This document shows, one piece after another, positions 1 through 7,020 of a stretch of DNA of 9,532 nucleotides. The notes below the pieces were generated by a model. The model did not search any database. It saw nothing but the letters and a program-made list of their open reading frames with translations, and was not told where the DNA came from. Each line of letters begins with the position of its first letter. Position 1 is the stretch's first letter. The stretch spans positions 1 to 9,532 of the forward strand of contig CAYYGL010000186.1 of NCBI GenBank assembly GCA_964471235.1, given 5' to 3'. The translations under genes and the position numbers were made by a program. The DNA comes from CAYYGL01 sp964471235. Its GTDB lineage: Bacteria; Calditrichota; Calditrichia; RBG-13-44-9; J075.

Positions 1-3000
1 CATTTTGCGGGTTTGCACAAACCGGCTGCCCACCTTCAGCCGGTAGAGATACACCCCGCTGGCGACCGGATGACCGGCGTCGTCTGTGCCGTCCCAGCGA
101 ACCTGGTAACGCCCCGCGGACTGTTGTTCATGCACCAGGGTCTTGATTTCCCTGCCAACGACATCATATACTTCCAGGGTTACATAATGGTCAATTATCA
201 ATTGATAATGAATCATTGTAGATGGGTTAAACGGATTGGGATAATTTTGCTCCAGTCGAAATTGTTTCGGCAGGTGGTTTTCATTTTCGGCAATGCCCAC
301 CACACCGCCGTCTTCCGAAATAACCATGCGCTGATCCCCGCTGAGATTGGCAAAGGATTGAACCGCACCGGAGGGCCATTCAATTACCAGGGAATCCACC
401 TGGCTGGCAGATGCCAATCCGAAGTGAATCAAATAATCCTGCTGGGAATTATACCCATCCTGGGGAAGCACATCTCGCATCTGCCAGAGAGGGGTATTGC
501 CGAGGTCGGTTAAAACACGGAGGCGCGCTCCCACCCCATTGCTATTGGAAACACTGCCGATCAATCGAATTTCCAGCCAGTGGTTTTGGCTCCCCACAAA
601 ATTGAGATACAAGGCGTTGTTCTGATTATCGGGCGGCTGATCGCCGTTGGCTACGAACAAATCCAGCGCGCCGTCATTATCCACATCCACCCAATTCACG
701 CCATTGGAACGGGTGCTGTCGCTGACGAGATTGGCATTCACCCCCTTCAGGAACTCCCCGTTACCGATGTTCTCATAGAGCCGGTTATTCCCCCCGTCAT
801 CGCTGACATATAAATCCACATCGCCGTCATTGTCAAAGTCGCCCCAGCCGCTGCCCACGGACATACCGCCGTCATTGACCACGACCCCGGTAGTGACCCG
901 GGTAAAAGTACCGTCCCCGTTATTCCGGTACAGAAAATTATTCTCCCCCAAATAATTGGTGACAAACAAATCCGGGTCCCCGTCGTTGTCGTAATCGCCC
1001 CAGCTGCCGCCGATGGAGTTGCCGCCATCACCCACCACCGGGCTGCCGGTAATTTTGGTAAAGGTGCCATCCCCGTTGTTCCGGTAAAGGCTATTGTTCT
1101 CCCCACCGGCAAAATCGGCATTGGCAACAAACAGGTCCAAAAAGCCGTCGCCGTCATAATCCGCCCAGGCACAGCCCACGGAGTGTTCGACATCGGTAAC
1201 AATTTCTCCCTGTGTTTCCCCGGTAAAGGTACCATCTCCGTTGTTCCAGTACAGTGCATTGGGTTGATTGAAATTTGCCACGAACACATCCAGGTCGCCG
1301 TCATTGTCAGCATCCACCCAGGCGCCGCTCCGGGATGCCTGCACATCGGTCACGATGGCGCCGTTGGTAATCTTCACCCAGGTGCCGTTGTCATTTTCAT
1401 ACAGAAAATTCGCCTGGTCGCGGTTAATCACGTAAATATCCAGGTCGTTGTCATTGTCATAATCCACAAAGTGGCTGCCGTAAGAGTAGCCGCCATCGGA
1501 AGCCGGCGGGAGGGTTGAGAGAAGGCTGAAGCTTCCGTTCCCGTTATTGCGATAGAGCAGGTTGTCCTGGTCAAGGAGATTGGCAACCAGCACATCCATA
1601 TCACCATCGTTATCATAATCCGCCCAGGCAGCGCCTTCGGAGAAACTGCCATCGTTCACAATATCCCCCACTGTTACCGCACCGAAGACCAGGTTGCTGT
1701 ACACGAAGCTGAAATAATCCCGCGATGCCAGGATGGAATACCCGTCACTGGCATCTACCGTCCAGTTATACGGTTGATTATTTTCCAGGAAATCCACCGG
1801 CAGCAAAAAGGTGGTATCAGCAATATTGGTGAACAGGGTATCCATGGTTTGCCCGATGACATAAACCGTATAGGTGATGGATGTATTGGGATTCGGCGCC
1901 GCGCTTTGCCAGCGAAGGGGGATATGGGATAACGCGCGGATTTCCCCGGAAACGGGCGAAAGCAAAGAGAAGGGCTGCGGCGGGGAATGCAATCCCACGC
2001 CTTCCAGAATGGTGAGTGTTTGATCGACCGGGAGATTGAAGAGCCGGTCCACCTGCCCGGAGGACCAGCGCACCACCACCGAATCGATGAGAGAAGCGCT
2101 GCCCACGCCAAAGTGTGCCGGGAAGAGGTCGTTCTGGGAGCAAAAGCTGTCCCCGGCGCGAATTTCCCGAATCTGACTCATTCCCCCGGCATGCAGTTCT
2201 ACCCGGGCGCCCACCCCGTAATAATTGGCGGAAACTCCCCGGAGATTCAGGTTTACCCAGTGACTGCCCCCGCCGTCGTTGAGCATCAGTCGGTTTTGGG
2301 GAGACCCGGCAGTGAAGATATCCAGCCAGCCGTCGCCGTTAAAATCCCCTACCGCCAGGGCGCTGTGGTGATTCTCGGTGATGCCGGCAGCAGCGGCAAT
2401 ATCGGTAAAAGTGCCGTCGCCGTTATTGTGATAGAGGCGGTGCAGGTGGTTGCTGTTTGCCACGTAAATATCCACCCAACCGTCGTTATCGAAATCCGCT
2501 ACCGCTACCCCAAAGCTGTTTTCATCTACCTGCCCGGAGACGCCGGCGGAATCGTTCATCCGCAAAAAAGTGCCGTCCCCCTGGTTCTGATACAGGCGGT
2601 TATAGCCGGGGCGAGGCGCATGCCGGGTATTGGCAATGTAGATATCCAGGTCCCCGTCGTTGTCGTAATCCAGCCAGACAATGCCCCAACTGGCAAGGGA
2701 ATCCCCCACCCCGGCAGCAAGATTGACATCGGTAAAGGTGCCGTCGCCATTGTTGCGCAGCAGGTGTTTGCGGGAGTATAAAGGATTGCTGGGATGACAG
2801 GAAGCGATGAAAATGTCCGGGTAGCCATCGTTGTTGTAATCGCCCCAGGCGGTGCCGTAGGAGTGATCGGGCGGGTAAGCGACACCGGCAGTATCGCTGA
2901 CATCGGCAAAAAAGGCATTGCCAATGTTGCGGAATAGCTGGTTGTTGCCGTTATCATTGTTAACGTACAAATCCAGGGTGCCATTGCGGTCGTAATCGCT

Positions 3001-3474
3001 CCAGGCTGCTCCCTGGGCAAGCGAATTTACATTTAAATTTACCCGGGAATTGACAAAATCAAACCGGCGGTTGTGGCGGTTTCGATAAAGGCGGCTGTTG
3101 CCGGAAAAATCCTCGAAGATCACATCCAGGTAGCCGTCGTTGTCGTAATCGCCGAACGCGGCACCGAAAATGGAGCTGCCTTCGTTAATGCCGGTGGAGC
3201 CGAGAATATCTTCAAATCCTGCCGCCCCTTTGTTCAGGTAAAGACGCCCGGGATGATAGATATCCAGGAAGCCGTCGTTGTTAAAATCCGCCGCACTGGC
3301 ACCCCACTCAAAACCGTTATTCAGCGGGGTGAGCAGCGATGAGGCATCGCTGAACGTCTGGGCATTGGCAGGGAGGAAACCGGATAGCATCGTCAGGCAC
3401 ACAAAAAACAAAGGGATAAGCAGGGTTAGGGTGGTATTTATGCAACTGGTGAACTGGTAACGGAATGTTCTCAT
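1..3474 (-). CDS. Secreted giant protein with two FG-GAP/VCBS + ASPIC/UnbV modules and a C-terminal sorting domain (3' end cut by window)
   Basis: One frame stays open for 1158 codons from the ATG at 3474 to the left edge. I translated it throughout and found no stop or frameshift. Residues 1-38 are a signal peptide ending in ANA before Gln39. Residues about 55-402 carry seven to eight FG-GAP/VCBS repeats, each with a calcium-loop motif such as DYDNDGD and often NNGDGTFT. Residues 404-488 are a first ASPIC/UnbV domain (GVGARV, later HFGVG and WSSG). Residues about 497-592 form a linker that looks like an Ig/FN3 fold. Residues 600-957 are a second repeat block and 963-1050 a second UnbV domain (GVGARL, HFGL, WPSG). 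Residues 1071-1158 are a FlgD-Ig/type IX sorting domain beginning with QNYPNPFNPST. The last visible residues, TRKM, suggest only a few are missing. The family is extracellular, related to CRTAC1; ligand unknown. Propeller folding and calcium binding are inferred from family knowledge. Confidence 0.93.
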   Translation of the reverse strand, partial: MRTFRYQFTSCINTTLTLLIPLFFVCLTMLSGFLPANAQTFSDASSLLTPLNNGFEWGASAADFNNDGFLDIYHPGRLYLNKGAAGFEDILGSTGINEGSSIFGAAFGDYDNDGYLDVIFEDFSGNSRLYRNRHNRRFDFVNSRVNLNVNSLAQGAAWSDYDRNGTLDLYVNNDNGNNQLFRNIGNAFFADVSDTAGVAYPPDHSYGTAWGDYNNDGYPDIFIASCHPSNPLYSRKHLLRNNGDGTFTDVNLAAGVGDSLASWGIVWLDYDNDGDLDIYIANTRHAPRPGYNRLYQNQGDGTFLRMNDSAGVSGQVDENSFGVAVADFDNDGWVDIYVANSNHLHRLYHNNGDGTFTDIAAAAGITENHHSALAVGDFNGDGWLDIFTAGSPQNRLMLNDGGGSHWVNLNLRGVSANYYGVGARVELHAGGMSQIREIRAGDSFCSQNDLFPAHFGVGSASLIDSVVVRWSSGQVDRLFNLPVDQTLTILEGVGLHSPPQPFSLLSPVSGEIRALSHIPLRWQSAAPNPNTSITYTVYVIGQTMDTLFTNIADTTFLLPVDFLENNQPYNWTVDASDGYSILASRDYFSFVYSNLVFGAVTVGDIVNDGSFSEGAAWADYDNDGDMDVLVANLLDQDNLLYRNNGNGSFSLLSTLPPASDGGYSYGSHFVDYDNDNDLDIYVINRDQANFLYENDNGTWVKITNGAIVTDVQASRSGAWVDADNDGDLDVFVANFNQPNALYWNNGDGTFTGETQGEIVTDVEHSVGCAWADYDGDGFLDLFVANADFAGGENNSLYRNNGDGTFTKITGSPVVGDGGNSIGGSWGDYDNDGDPDLFVTNYLGENNFLYRNNGDGTFTRVTTGVVVNDGGMSVGSGWGDFDNDGDVDLYVSDDGGNNRLYENIGNGEFLKGVNANLVSDSTRSNGVNWVDVDNDGALDLFVANGDQPPDNQNNALYLNFVGSQNHWLEIRLIGSVSNSNGVGARLRVLTDLGNTPLWQMRDVLPQDGYNSQQDYLIHFGLASASQVDSLVIEWPSGAVQSFANLSGDQRMVISEDGGVVGIAENENHLPKQFRLEQNYPNPFNPSTMIHYQLIIDHYVTLEVYDVVGREIKTLVHEQQSAGRYQVRWDGTDDAGHPVASGVYLYRLKVGSRFVQTRKM
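189..214. repeat. Palindromic AT-rich element inside the sorting-domain coding sequence
   Basis: A perfect 16-base palindrome, ATTATCAATTGATAAT (194-209), sits inside the giant minus-strand gene and encodes about residues 1089-1094 (HYQLII). The flanks AATG and CATT extend the symmetry imperfectly. Translations like YQLIIDHY are, as I recall, typical of a short dispersed repeat in Bacteroidota-type genomes. Here it replaces the usual strand-turn-strand segment without changing the domain's length or frame. Confidence 0.5.
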
Positions 3475-3480
3475 ACAAGA

Positions 3481-3487
3481 TCCTCCC
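3481..3487 (-). promoter_or_regulatory. Strong Shine-Dalgarno for the giant secreted protein
   Basis: On the minus strand GGGAGGA lies six bases before the ATG at 3474. It fixes the start and agrees with the signal peptide that begins there. It is the strongest ribosome binding site seen in the window. Confidence 0.75.
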
Positions 3488-3509
3488 ATAGGGTATTTTT
3501 GTGATGATG

Positions 3510-3532
3510 TATCATACCGGCTGGTATTGATA
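3510..3532 (-). promoter_or_regulatory. Palindrome overlapping a -10-like box (possible operator)
   Basis: TATCATACC, a four-base spacer GGCT, then GGTATTGATA form an inverted repeat with nine-base arms and one bulged T. On the minus strand the bases at 3511-3516 read TATGAT, a five-of-six match to a sigma-70 -10 box, about 36 bases upstream of the start at 3474. No convincing -35 box sits at the right distance. A dimeric regulator covering the -10 is inference only. Confidence 0.3.
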
Positions 3533-3801
3533 GAATTGTTGAAAATTTTCGAATAGATTGAGTAAGAATTATAAGCAACGATCTTCGGGAAACCAAAAGG
3601 ATTTTGGGGGGGATAAATGGGTATTGGCGTATGGTGAGTGGTGGCTGGGGAAAGTTGACAGGATCAGCAGGCAGTTAGCAGGGGTGTGGAAGCGAAGCGG
3701 ATTTGCCGGTCAGCATGTACCTGGAAGAAATTCGGGGATTCCGCATCATAACCTTTTTTAGCAGATATTAACGATTTCATTTCAGTGAAATAATAAATAT
3801 C
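3533..3801. other. Intergenic stretch, no supported gene
   Basis: About 270 bases between the divergent promoter area and the next coding-like sequence. A 67-codon frame starting with TTG at 3558 has no ribosome binding site and no recognisable product. The perfect ten-base palindrome GAAAATTTTC lies at 3541-3550. Nothing else is clear. Confidence 0.5.
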
Positions 3802-3915
3802 TTGAATAATCTTGAATGGTTGGATAAATTAAATTCACTATATGGAAATTCCGTAGAAGAAATTAAACATAATGTTATTCAAATAAACCATGATGATTGC
3901 TTGACCAATGATTGA
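3802..3915 (+). CDS. Possible small ORF or C-terminal remnant overlapping the next gene
   Basis: A frame open from 3772 (TAA at 3769-3771) ends with TGA at 3913-3915, overlapping the next ATG at 3908 by eight bases. From a TTG at 3802 it encodes 37 residues, beginning LNNLEWLDKLNSLYGNSVEE and ending INHDDCLTND. The composition looks protein-like, with charged residues and a helix-like heptad pattern. There is no ATG and no clear Shine-Dalgarno, so it may be the tail of a truncated gene or a tiny leader coupled to the membrane protein. Not recognised. Chance is a real alternative. Confidence 0.25.
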   Translation: MNNLEWLDKLNSLYGNSVEEIKHNVIQINHDDCLTND

Positions 3916-4819
3916 ATGGGATTCAGAATCAAGTATGGCCCTTGCGACAGGTGCCTCACGAGGAAGCATCCGCGACTTCATCGTTGAATTTTTAGGCGGC
4001 TTGGTTCCGGGTATTGCGTTTCTCTGCGCAATGATTCCGGCTTTTCTTCTCCCCATTACGACAGCGGTACTTAGTCTTTTTGGACGAGAACACTTGGTTT
4101 TCCCCAATGTTGACCTCCCTACCTCCGTTGGAACGATACTATTTCTAATAATCCCCGGCATAGTTGCTTTTTTGGTTTTTGCATACATTGCAGGACATTT
4201 GTTTTACAGGCAGGATCCTAAGATTGCGGACCTTGCAAGTTTCCAAAGGATCCCTCGTCATATTCATCACGATGGCATGTGCCGGCCAGTTCGGGGTGGA
4301 GATACTTTAGTTGAATTCCCATATCACTTCCTAAAGCAATACCTCCTTGATCGTGGTATTTACTATCTCGCCAATCGCGTACCCTGGGATGAAAACAATT
4401 TCAAGCGCCGCGCGAAGCATTTTGCGAATGCTCTTAAGATTCGAATTCAGATTGAGCAACCCGCGAAATTTGCCATTATAGCAAGAAACGAAGCGCACAT
4501 TCGTTTGTCTTCGTCAATGTGGTACGTTTGTAAAGTGCTCTGGTGGGCTTCGTGGATTGGCCTTGGTTGTTATTTGCTCGGATACAGTTTTTCGAAAGTG
4601 ATACCACATGTGAGTTTTGCCTTCTCTCCCGTGGTCATGTTGCCATTGTTAACAGCGTCAGGGGCATGGATTGGACGGTGGGCAATCGAAAGAGCATTGC
4701 ACTACCAACGTGAACGTGAGATTCTATTCATTCTTGAAACGGCGCATTGGTTGTGTATAAGCGGAAGAGCCAAGAACATTTTCGATGGTTTAGAACCGCA
4801 GCATACACAAGAACCTTAA
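3908..4819 (+). CDS. Integral membrane protein of unknown function, 303 residues
   Basis: The frame runs from ATG at 3908 to TAA at 4817-4819. Four hydrophobic segments are visible: about residues 24-58 (long, with LVPGIAF, possibly two passes), 74-99, 205-228 and 236-258. A cytosolic-looking loop of roughly 105 residues lies between the second and third. It is basic and contains HIHHDGMCRP (118-127), a YLANRVPW segment (153-160) and a RNEAHIRLSSSMWY stretch (193-206). These dense polar and aromatic motifs look conserved, and I have an unsupported impression of having seen them in other orphan membrane proteins. The C-terminal tail (261-303) is soluble. No Shine-Dalgarno precedes 3908; the ATG at 3935 is an alternative start. 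No enzyme signature was seen. An attC-like sequence just downstream hints at cassette origin, which is speculative. Confidence 0.8.
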   Translation: MIEWDSESSMALATGASRGSIRDFIVEFLGGLVPGIAFLCAMIPAFLLPITTAVLSLFGREHLVFPNVDLPTSVGTILFLIIPGIVAFLVFAYIAGHLFYRQDPKIADLASFQRIPRHIHHDGMCRPVRGGDTLVEFPYHFLKQYLLDRGIYYLANRVPWDENNFKRRAKHFANALKIRIQIEQPAKFAIIARNEAHIRLSSSMWYVCKVLWWASWIGLGCYLLGYSFSKVIPHVSFAFSPVVMLPLLTASGAWIGRWAIERALHYQREREILFILETAHWLCISGRAKNIFDGLEPQHTQEP

Positions 4820-5093
4820 TCAGGTGGCAAGAGGGCGAAGCTCCCGGAAAGTAAGGAAATTAAAATGAGGGTGGATAACAACGACATGCATTTGACAGCG
4901 CTATTGTACTGTTTCAGTAAAAAATTCGCTTCAAATTATCTTTGTGATAATGTCAATGGAGTGAGGGCTGGCAAACAGTTCGATGGGATGGCCTTACCGA
5001 AAGAGAAAATACGGTTGCTTCAGGAGTTTATTGGATTCGTCTGGAAACCAATCATACTGCTGTTACCCGGAAATTATTGCTGTTAAAGTAAAA
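4820..5093 (+). other. Intergenic stretch with a weak 73-codon frame and an attC-like motif
   Basis: A frame at 4865-5086 has a reasonable AAGGA ribosome binding site (4853-4857) seven bases before its ATG. Its translation (MRVDNNDMHLTALLY, ending LLPGNYCC) looks like translated non-coding sequence. The NNDMHLTA phrase is the reading of the attC-like DNA described separately. I do not accept it as a gene, but a small protein cannot be ruled out. Confidence 0.4.
4873..4950 (+). other. Degenerate integron attC-like sequence
   Basis: GATAACAACGACATGCATTT, starting at 4874, followed by GACAGC, resembles the left half of chromosomal-integron attC sites (AAC core, then a conserved arm). A partial complementary arm, TCAAATTATCTTTGTGATAA, begins at 4931. 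Only ATTTGA/TCAAAT pairs well, and the right core lacks the canonical GTTRRRY. It lies 54 bases after an orphan gene, where a cassette attC would sit. Weak evidence; it may be an eroded site or coincidence. Confidence 0.2.
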
Positions 5094-5121
5094 TTGACAA
5101 CTGCTATAGTGGTGAAAATAT
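5094..5121 (+). promoter_or_regulatory. Candidate promoter of the PD40 lipoprotein gene
   Basis: A perfect TTGACA at 5094-5099 is followed, 16 bases later, by a weak -10 candidate, AAATAT (5116-5121), 22 bases before the start at 5144. The better -10-like string TATAGT (5105-5110) is too close to that -35. The position is right for the downstream gene, but the -10 is poor. Confidence 0.25.
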
Positions 5122-5143
5122 CAATGATTTTGGAGTGTTATGA

Positions 5144-6109
5144 ATGAGATATTTTATTTACTTTCTTTTTGCTGCTGTTTTATTCATGAATGCCGCTTGC
5201 GAAAGAGACTTTTCTCCTTTAGAAAAGCCCAAAAATCTTGTTCGCAAGCAGGTGGTATTATTCGCTTCTGATAGAAACGGCGGCAACATGAATATCTGGA
5301 TGATGACGCCCGAGGGAAAGATTGTGCGGCGGATTACCCATTATAGCAAAGGAGACTACTGGCCGTCAGATATTTCACCGGATGGAAAGTATCTGTTGTT
5401 TAACAGGTATGATGCCGGACCGTTGATTAGTGCAATTTACATCATGCCGATTGAGGGTCCGGAACCGTCTGAGGATGAAGAATTGGTGTCTGGTCTGGCG
5501 CTGGCTGGTAATTTCTTTCCCGATGGACAAAAATTTGTCTATTCTTAGTTTACCTGGACATCTGATTCCAGCGGTCATGATGCAATCTATATATTTGACT
5601 TGCGGGATAGCAGCTCCGTGCAAATCTCTCCTGTTGGTATAGCAAACTGGAATCCGCAGGTGTCTCCCGATGGACAAAAAGTTTGTGTTAAGCAATTTTA
5701 TATAGACCAATTTGGCATTGTAGGTTCTCAACTGTACCTGATGAATCTGGATGGAAGCAACCGACAAGCACTCATTGATGGTGAACAAGGAGTTTGGGTT
5801 GACAGGAGCAGGTTTTCTTCCGATGGCAGTAAAATATTTTTTACAATAAATAGACCGGAAATTCATTGGATTGATTTAAATAGTGGGGTACGCAACATTG
5901 TTCGTTTAGCAGTCACAGAAGAATGTCTAAATCCTTGTCCCGATACGTCTGGCAACAGAATTTATCTTCGATGTGGAGATGGTGCCGACCCGAATGAGGA
6001 TTCCGAAATAATAGTAGTTGATATTGATGGAAATGATTTTGGACAGTTAACCAATAATCGTTTCAGAGATGACATTCCCATAGTTGGTGTTGTTAAATTC
6101 TTAGAATAA
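5144..6109 (+). pseudogene. PD40/TolB-like beta-propeller lipoprotein split by one in-frame TAG
   Basis: GGAG (5132-5135) sits eight bases before the ATG. Residues 1-19 are a lipoprotein signal ending MNAAC, with Cys19 the likely lipidation site. The rest is a chain of PD40/WD40-like blades: ASDRNGGNMNIWMM (41-54), ISPDGKYLLF (77-86), FPDGQKFVYS (125-134), a blade with DAIYIFDL (146-153), VSPDGQKVCV (173-182), QLYLMNLDG (196-204), FSSDGSKIFF (224-233) and EIIVVDIDG (288-296). Codon 135 (5546-5548) is TAG in the middle of a blade; the same frame continues without a gap to TAA at 6107-6109, for 321 positions in all. This is a single nonsense change, a sequencing error or readthrough. Related proteins fold as periplasmic or surface propellers; no enzyme residues are evident. 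Upstream half alone: 134 residues, unlikely to fold. Confidence 0.85.
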
Positions 6110-6303
6110 CAACAATCAATCTTGGTTTAAAAAAAATGTTAGAAAATTATCAGATAATAACAGGTGCTACATAACAAGTTTCTGCAGGTAAAAAATGGCA
6201 GTTTGTAATTGTTAAAGTCTTATGGTACATCAAAGACAAGTGTGTTTGGGAAAGTCTGGTGTGAAAATGTCCTTTTTCATCTGATCTCAGCGTTATTTTA
6301 AAA

Positions 6304-6945
6304 ATGGGTAAGTTCAAATTAAATGAAATGGTTAGATTCAGAAAGCCATGGTATAAAAACCTACTATTCGGGACAGGTGAAATTATAGGTTTTGCACGGT
6401 CACCCCGGCATAGAGGATATGCAGTAAAATTTGCGAGGAGTTATAAAACATACTTCGTAACCGAAGACTTGTTGGAATCTCTTGGGAAAATAGGAAATAG
6501 AGAAATTATGCATTATGGCGCTATTCAAACTGTTGATGGGACTATTTGTATGGTTTATGATACAGAAAATTTGGAGCATTTAAAACCTAAAATTGAGCTC
6601 AATAATGATATACTGATTATCCAATTGCCTGAGTTGTATGAATTTGAAATTTGTTTAAAGATGTTTATGAATGAAATACCCGGGTCAGACTACTTCAGCA
6701 AAATAAAACATATAGTCATTGATGCCAGGAAGCTATCAAAAATAGGGTATTTAGGTATGGGAAGCGAACTATTCAATTTGTATGAAAAGTTGAAGGGAAA
6801 AGATAATTGGAGCTTCTCATTTGTAGGGTTGAACGACATCATGTTAAAAATAGTAAAGCAGCTGTATGATAAAGAGAGTAAGGATATTCCCAACTATGAG
6901 TCACTTCAAGAAGCTATAGACAAAATAAGGGACACTTCACTCTAA
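6304..6945 (+). CDS. Small-barrel (SH3-like) + STAS-domain protein
   Basis: 213 residues, ATG at 6304 and TAA at 6943-6945; no clear Shine-Dalgarno. Residues about 4-57 (FKLNEMVRF, GTGEIIGF, GYAVKF, YFVTEDLLE) look like a small SH3-like barrel. From about residue 100 the pattern follows a STAS domain: strand DILIIQL (102-108), helix, strand HIVIDARKL (136-144), loop IGYLG (147-151), helix GSELFNLYEKLK (153-164), strand WSFSFVGL (169-176), helix and a final PNYESLQEAI (196-205). STAS proteins of the SpoIIAA/RsbV type bind anti-sigma kinases and are switched by serine phosphorylation in a D-S-S-G loop. Here that loop is IGYLG, with no serine or threonine. Phospho-control in the usual way is therefore unlikely, and a structural or sensor role is possible. 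No kinase or phosphatase partner is nearby. Cytoplasmic, with no signal peptide or membrane segment. The AT-rich composition differs from its neighbours. Confidence 0.65.
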   Translation: MGKFKLNEMVRFRKPWYKNLLFGTGEIIGFARSPRHRGYAVKFARSYKTYFVTEDLLESLGKIGNREIMHYGAIQTVDGTICMVYDTENLEHLKPKIELNNDILIIQLPELYEFEICLKMFMNEIPGSDYFSKIKHIVIDARKLSKIGYLGMGSELFNLYEKLKGKDNWSFSFVGLNDIMLKIVKQLYDKESKDIPNYESLQEAIDKIRDTSL

Positions 6946-6947
6946 CA

Positions 6948-6997
6948 TGTGGGGCAACTGATTTTAGGGCCATGGGACCTAAAACAGTTGACCCACA
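6948..6997. repeat. Long near-perfect inverted repeat (hairpin) after the STAS gene
   Basis: Left arm 6948-6968 (TGTGGGGCAACTGATTTTAGG) and right arm 6978-6997 (CCTAAAACAGTTGACCCACA) pair along about 20 bases with one bulged A on the left and one mismatch, around a nine-base loop containing CCATGG. It begins two bases after the STAS stop. No T-run follows, so it is not a textbook intrinsic terminator. It could be a terminator of another type, an mRNA-stabilising hairpin or a dispersed palindromic element. Confidence 0.8.
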
Positions 6998-7020
6998 GCG
7001 TTAAACAATCTACACAAATT

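Noticed and set aside
747..3020. Several minus-strand and plus-strand frames of 60-260 codons across the left third
   Set aside because: All are shadows of the continuous 1158-codon minus-strand gene; their translations are low-complexity Met/Thr/Trp/Ile-rich or Val/Ile/Pro-rich readings of the FG-GAP repeats.
3558..3761. 67-codon frame starting with TTG
   Set aside because: No ribosome binding site, no signal or domain, and Trp/Gly/Arg-rich composition typical of non-coding sequence.
3838..4188. Minus-strand 116-codon frame
   Set aside because: Antisense to the membrane protein gene, whose own frame has coherent hydrophobic segments; no independent support.
4865..5086. 73-codon frame with an AAGGA site upstream
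   Set aside because: The translation looks like read-through of an attC-like non-coding sequence and has no recognisable feature; the ribosome binding site alone is not enough.
5375..5866. Minus-strand 163-codon frame
   Set aside because: Antisense to the PD40 propeller, whose sense frame has clear blade motifs on both sides of the TAG.
6180..6264. Short coding-like string (KKWQFVIVKVLWYIKDKCVW) in the 6110-6303 gap
   Set aside because: Only about 23 codons after a stop, no start codon or ribosome binding site; the rest of this 194-base gap shows nothing definite.
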